A DNA stretch of 11,212 nt. Source: Ichthyophonus hoferi (lineage: Eukaryota; Opisthokonta; Ichthyosporea; Ichthyophonida; Ichthyophonidae). The DNA is taken from the NCBI GenBank assembly GCA_002751075.1, contig NAOQ01000354.1, positions 67,676-78,887 on the forward strand, read 5' to 3'. The notes under the pieces were generated by a model. That model saw only the letters and a program-made list of their open reading frames with translations. It had not been told where the DNA came from and ran no database searches. Shown here piece after piece: positions 8,801 through 11,212 of the stretch. A program made the position numbers and the translations under genes. Positions within the stretch are counted from its first letter, which is position 1; each line of letters starts with the position of its first letter.

Positions 8801-10813
8801 GCATCAACCTACCTGCGCGTGAATGTATTGTGCGTCTGATAGTTTAATGCTGTCGACCACTCGTTCCATAATAGCAGCTACCAGATTAGCGTAGGTATCC
8901 TGCATAGATAGGATTAGAGATAAGCCATATATGGTGCTTAGCATCTATAGGCATACAAACCCATACATAGTTATAGAACAGAACCATATATAGCCCGATA
9001 GAAATTTACAACACCATAGTATAATATAATATGTTATAATATTGAGAAGCGTTAAAGCACCCCTTTATTTCCACCAACCCCCAGATACATTTAAATATTA
9101 AAAAACATATTTAAATTTTAACATACCTTTTCACCGCAGTAGACAGTAAAGGCAATACATTTCACTATATGCGATCTTTGTTCCATTTCTTGGCGGTGGG
9201 ATGTAAATAACCCTAGACCCCCTCCGGCCCCTGAAAGTTTGGCTTGCTCTGGGGGAGAGGTTATGACATTATAGGTATATTGTTGCATATTGTATTGGGT
9301 TATATTCTATGATATTATATAATATTATATTATGTTAAAGCATTATATTACATTACATTACAACACATAAATTTATAATATATCTATATATGGTAACAAT
9401 CACAGTCACACCAAATATTCATAAAATAGAAATATGATGTAACTTTCCACCGATTAATCGCAGAGTGCTCCAATCAATAGCCGAATTACTTGGTTGCACA
9501 ACGAGATCACACATACAGTTCAAGATTATGAACTGGTGCAGGTATAATAGTATCCTGGCTTACGGATTTTGCCAATTTAAATTACCTATATCTGGTTTTT
9601 TTAACCTCTATATGGTTATATATACACACAAACAATTAGTGTTTTAATTTAATTTATCTCACTTAAATTTCTCTACTTTATCCTTTCTTATCATTTTATT
9701 GGTTGCGCCAATGCATCTAAATATACCCACCAATGAACACGTAATACTGTGTACACATCTTACCTAAGATCTCTGATAGCACGGTCTTATCGTACGTACA
9801 CAGATTAAGAATAATCTTACGCCACACTGCAACAAGTGATATCTGGCCAATCAACTGTCAGTATTACCTTTCTCTATCATCTCAATAAAGATTTAATTGG
9901 TCTACCTCTATATAACAGCAACAACCATTGAGTGAATGGGTATGTATAAGCAAATAATTGGATGTGCTAAAAATACCAGGTAAATTTTATCCATAAAAAA
10001 TCAAGTAACCACATGATCAGAACCAATGGACATAAAGAACCTCTAACCCAATATCCATGACAGCCACTACCTCTTCAATCAAAACAAAAGACCTACAGGC
10101 ATACGGAAGAATGAGGTATCCATAAGCCAATCATAGACGTCCCTTCGCCAGGCCTTGAGGGTATAAGAATAACTGGCTAGGCTACCAATGAATTTAATAC
10201 ATTCTTGCCCATATAGAAAATTTGATTGGCTGAAAGAGACAGTAGTTAGAGTGATAAATATTTCATTCTATTGATCCTTTAAGAGTAAAATAAACACTTC
10301 CACATTTGGAAAGAAAAGTGACAATTAGCCAGTCATTCAAGACTAATCAAAAATGCATACCAATGAAAACAAGGAATTAAGCGCAGTGCAATCAATTATC
10401 AATTAGTAACCTATGATATGTGTACTATTTAAAATTGAAACCCACCAATTACAGTGTTAAATTTTTATTGCATAATACTTCTAGCCCCACTACCAATACA
10501 TTCAATTGGTTAGTATTATATCACCCCACCACCACAACCAAACAAAATCGACTTAACCCTATATAGGACAACAATTAAAGCACAAAGCATTGAAATTTCC
10601 AATCAGAAATAAGAAATAAATAATAAATTGGATTAATAACGCAAGTAGCAAATAGAATGTTATTAATTTGAAAGACCTATCTATATTTGGCTAATTGTAT
10701 CTCTCACATATAATTTAGACCAATAAAATACCTCATTGTGACCCGGGGATTAATAATAGCCAATAAACCAACCAGAATAGCAACTACACGATCCTTTTCT
10801 TCAGAACCGAACA
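5846..10813 (-). CDS. DOP1/Dopey family protein, C-terminal part (5' end outside window)
   Basis: Ten exons on the minus strand, in transcript order: 10813-10732, 10229-10097, 9854-9764, 9248-9127, 8899-8813, 8480-8397, 7639-7506, 7021-6871, 6374-6219, 5878-5846. All junctions are GT-AG and phases agree (2,0,1,0,0,0,2,0,0), giving about 357 residues and a TAA stop. From memory of human DOP1A, the collinear matches are: KAWRRDVYDWLMDTSFFRM (human KAWKKEVFELFMDPSFFQM), WRKIILNLCTYDKT (WRAIMDNLMTHDKT), LFTSHRQEMEQR (LFANRDVELEQR), RVLLLRLSESYLSPWWPTVI (RVLLLRMSPQHLTSLWPTMI), SVCKFVDLIVALP (SACKFLDLALALP), and GHRMPLITFPSIERV near the end. DOP1 is a very large peripheral Golgi/endosome protein that works with MON2, and in yeast with the Neo1 flippase. 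This part is its conserved helical C-terminal region. The last exon holds only ten codons plus stop (LVEPFDDPAD). Upstream exons lie beyond the right edge. Some borders are ambiguous: 10093/9826 is an alternative in-frame pair, and 6234 is an alternative donor. Confidence 0.9.
5879..6218 (-). other. Last intron of DOP1 (340 bp)
   Basis: Donor GAG|gtgggt, acceptor tctcctccacag. The transcript-sense strand is pyrimidine-rich over much of its length (ctcctc and cttcc runs), unlike the other introns. The upstream exon frame stays open some 140 bases into it, which makes the exon look longer than it is. I found no separate gene in it. Confidence 0.8.
6375..6870 (-). other. DOP1 intron (496 bp)
   Basis: Donor CTG|gtaggt, acceptor ttcttttaacag. 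It contains a cluster of three CCAATTA words at 6602-6645 and further CCAAT words near 6438 and 6746. No coding signal. Confidence 0.8.
7022..7505 (-). other. DOP1 intron with tetranucleotide repeats (484 bp)
   Basis: Donor gtgagt (phase 2), acceptor tctttttag. It carries (CATA)5 at 7326-7346 and a degenerate run of ACCT/ACAT tetranucleotides at about 7387-7470. A 63-codon minus-strand open frame over this area is a by-product of the simple repeats. It has no CCAAT word, in contrast to most of its neighbours. Confidence 0.8.
7326..7470. repeat. Tetranucleotide repeat cluster (CATA, CTAC/ACCT)
   Basis: A perfect (CATA)5 run is followed, after about 40 bases, by a degenerate array mixing ctac, ccta and cata units. 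Confidence 0.9.
7744..7889. repeat. Degenerate (TATAT)/(ATTAT) pentanucleotide array
   Basis: Attat-phased units recur, most cleanly at 7826-7846 and 7873-7888, with diverged copies between (ttactctact, atcatatt). The dominant period is five bases. Confidence 0.85.
8196..8244. repeat. Hairpin with 22-base arms ending in ATAACCAAT/ATTGGTTAT
   Basis: Bases 8196-8217 pair with 8223-8244 at 19 of 22 positions. There is a perfect outer 9 bp (ataaccaat with attggttat), an AAAA/TTTT block, then TGATTT/AAATCA around a five-base loop. It lies inside a DOP1 intron. Confidence 0.85.
8487..8569. repeat. (TATAG)n pentanucleotide array
   Basis: Five near-perfect tatag units at 8487-8511 are followed by diverged copies (agtatagtat, agtatagcatgatatagcatagt) to about 8569. 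Confidence 0.85.
8751..8776. repeat. C-rich low-complexity tract
   Basis: A run of ccaccc units ending in ten consecutive C residues, standing out in AT-rich surroundings. On the DOP1 transcript it is a G-rich stretch about 40 bases into an intron. Confidence 0.8.
9249..9763 (-). other. DOP1 intron (515 bp)
   Basis: Donor TTAG|gtaaga, acceptor cctctcccccag. It contains attat/acatt pentanucleotide repeats (about 9285-9362) and an ATTGG-ttgcg-CCAAT palindrome near 9700-9714. The 60-codon plus-strand open frame at 9465-9647 is antisense to the intron and matches nothing I recognise. Confidence 0.8.
9285..9362. repeat. Degenerate ATTAT/ACATT pentanucleotide array
   Basis: Repeats such as atattatataatattatattatgtt run into acattacatta, again with a period near five bases, inside a DOP1 intron. 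Confidence 0.7.
10230..10731 (-). other. DOP1 intron (502 bp)
   Basis: Donor AATGAG|gtattt (phase 2), acceptor ggctaat-free and T-rich, ending gtctctttcag. It is dense in CCAAT/ATTGG words, including ACTACCAAT-acattca-ATTGGTTAGT at 10489-10514, a short near-palindrome. No open frame worth annotating. Confidence 0.8.
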
Positions 10814-11179
10814 CTGTGTATGGGTTAAGATATTTAATGTGTGATTACAATTGGATAATAGCTGCTCCTACAACAACGGTAAGAATATGACCAATCATGT
10901 GTGGGTGGGTATGTGGTATGACGCTTAGTGCAAAAATCTTTCATTAAATAATTATTCTCCGATGAGTACACAGGATGAACACATGATTGGCTGGCGTCAA
11001 GGTAATAGAAAATTGATCAATAGAGAAGCATAATAAAACACAAAGTAATATATAGTTAGCATAGGAGAAAGAGGATGGAAGAGAATATCATCCAATCAGC
11101 ATTGACATCATAAAAAAAAAGTAACGATTAGTGCATGTAGAATGAGATAAAAGGAACAAAAAGGACACTGAGATTAGTA

Positions 11180-11182
<3 letters not shown>
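10814..11182 (-). other. Non-coding, probably intron upstream of the first visible DOP1 exon
   Basis: The first visible DOP1 exon is preceded by the acceptor atacacag, so this is expected to be intron. I looked for an exon ending in phase 1 with a good donor and found none; the only short candidates contain stops in the required frame. Four CCAAT/ATTGG words occur here (near 10850, 10892, 10987 and 11092). Confidence 0.6.

Positions 11183-11212
<30 letters not shown>
11183..11212. repeat. (AT)n microsatellite running off the right edge
   Basis: At least fifteen AT units reach the last base of the window. The true length is unknown, and an assembly may have ended or collapsed here. Confidence 0.95.

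Larger units (their letters stand above)
8481..8812 (-). other. DOP1 intron (332 bp)
   Basis: Donor CAG|gtaggt, acceptor accctacag. It holds a TAGTA-type pentanucleotide array (8487-8569) and a C-rich run (8751-8776, g-rich on the transcript) close to the donor. No gene seen. Confidence 0.8.

Noticed and set aside
9465-9647. 60-codon plus-strand open frame
   Set aside because: It lies antisense within a DOP1 intron, starts without notable context and has no recognisable motif.
10820-11000. A possible upstream DOP1 exon (around the complement of 10940-11000, or one ending near 10848)
   Set aside because: No good donor, and the required phase meets a stop. The implied intron would be only about 36 bases, out of line with the gene's other introns (227-757).

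Overview
The window is AT-rich eukaryotic DNA, roughly two thirds A+T by eye. It has spliceosomal introns with GT-AG borders and pyrimidine-rich acceptors, plus many microsatellites. The two genes do not fix the lineage. One belongs to a pan-eukaryotic family. The other joins domains known from plants and protists (GINT1-type propeller) and from bacteria and scattered eukaryotes (HtrL/YibB). I see no operon-like packing, no transposase or reverse transcriptase, and no CRISPR array or RNA gene.

Layout: 1-540 is the upstream region of gene 1. Gene 1 (541-3652, plus strand, two exons) encodes an 831-residue membrane protein. Its parts in order are a signal anchor, a five-bladed GINT1-like propeller, a transmembrane hairpin and an HtrL/YibB (WlaTC/HtrL) glycosyltransferase-like domain. 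From 3653 to 5845 lies a 2.2 kb convergent intergenic region with an ~82-bp tandem duplication and a 14-bp inverted repeat. From 5846 to the right edge lies the 3' part of gene 2 on the minus strand. Ten short exons (33-156 bp) join in frame to give about 357 residues matching the C-terminus of DOP1/Dopey, the Golgi/endosome trafficking protein partnered with MON2. The 5' part of that gene lies beyond the right edge.

Both genes probably act in the secretory/endosomal system: gene 1 as a lumenal glycan-modifying enzyme candidate, gene 2 in membrane traffic. There is no sign that they work together; they are convergent neighbours. Their structures contrast sharply. Gene 1 has a 1.76 kb uninterrupted second exon. 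Gene 2 is cut by introns of 227-757 bp full of CCAAT/ATTGG pentamers, short hairpins and pentanucleotide repeats. The points most worth a second look are the propeller-TM-TM-HtrL fusion, the CCAAT/ATTGG enrichment on the DOP1 side, and the small inverted and tandem repeats.
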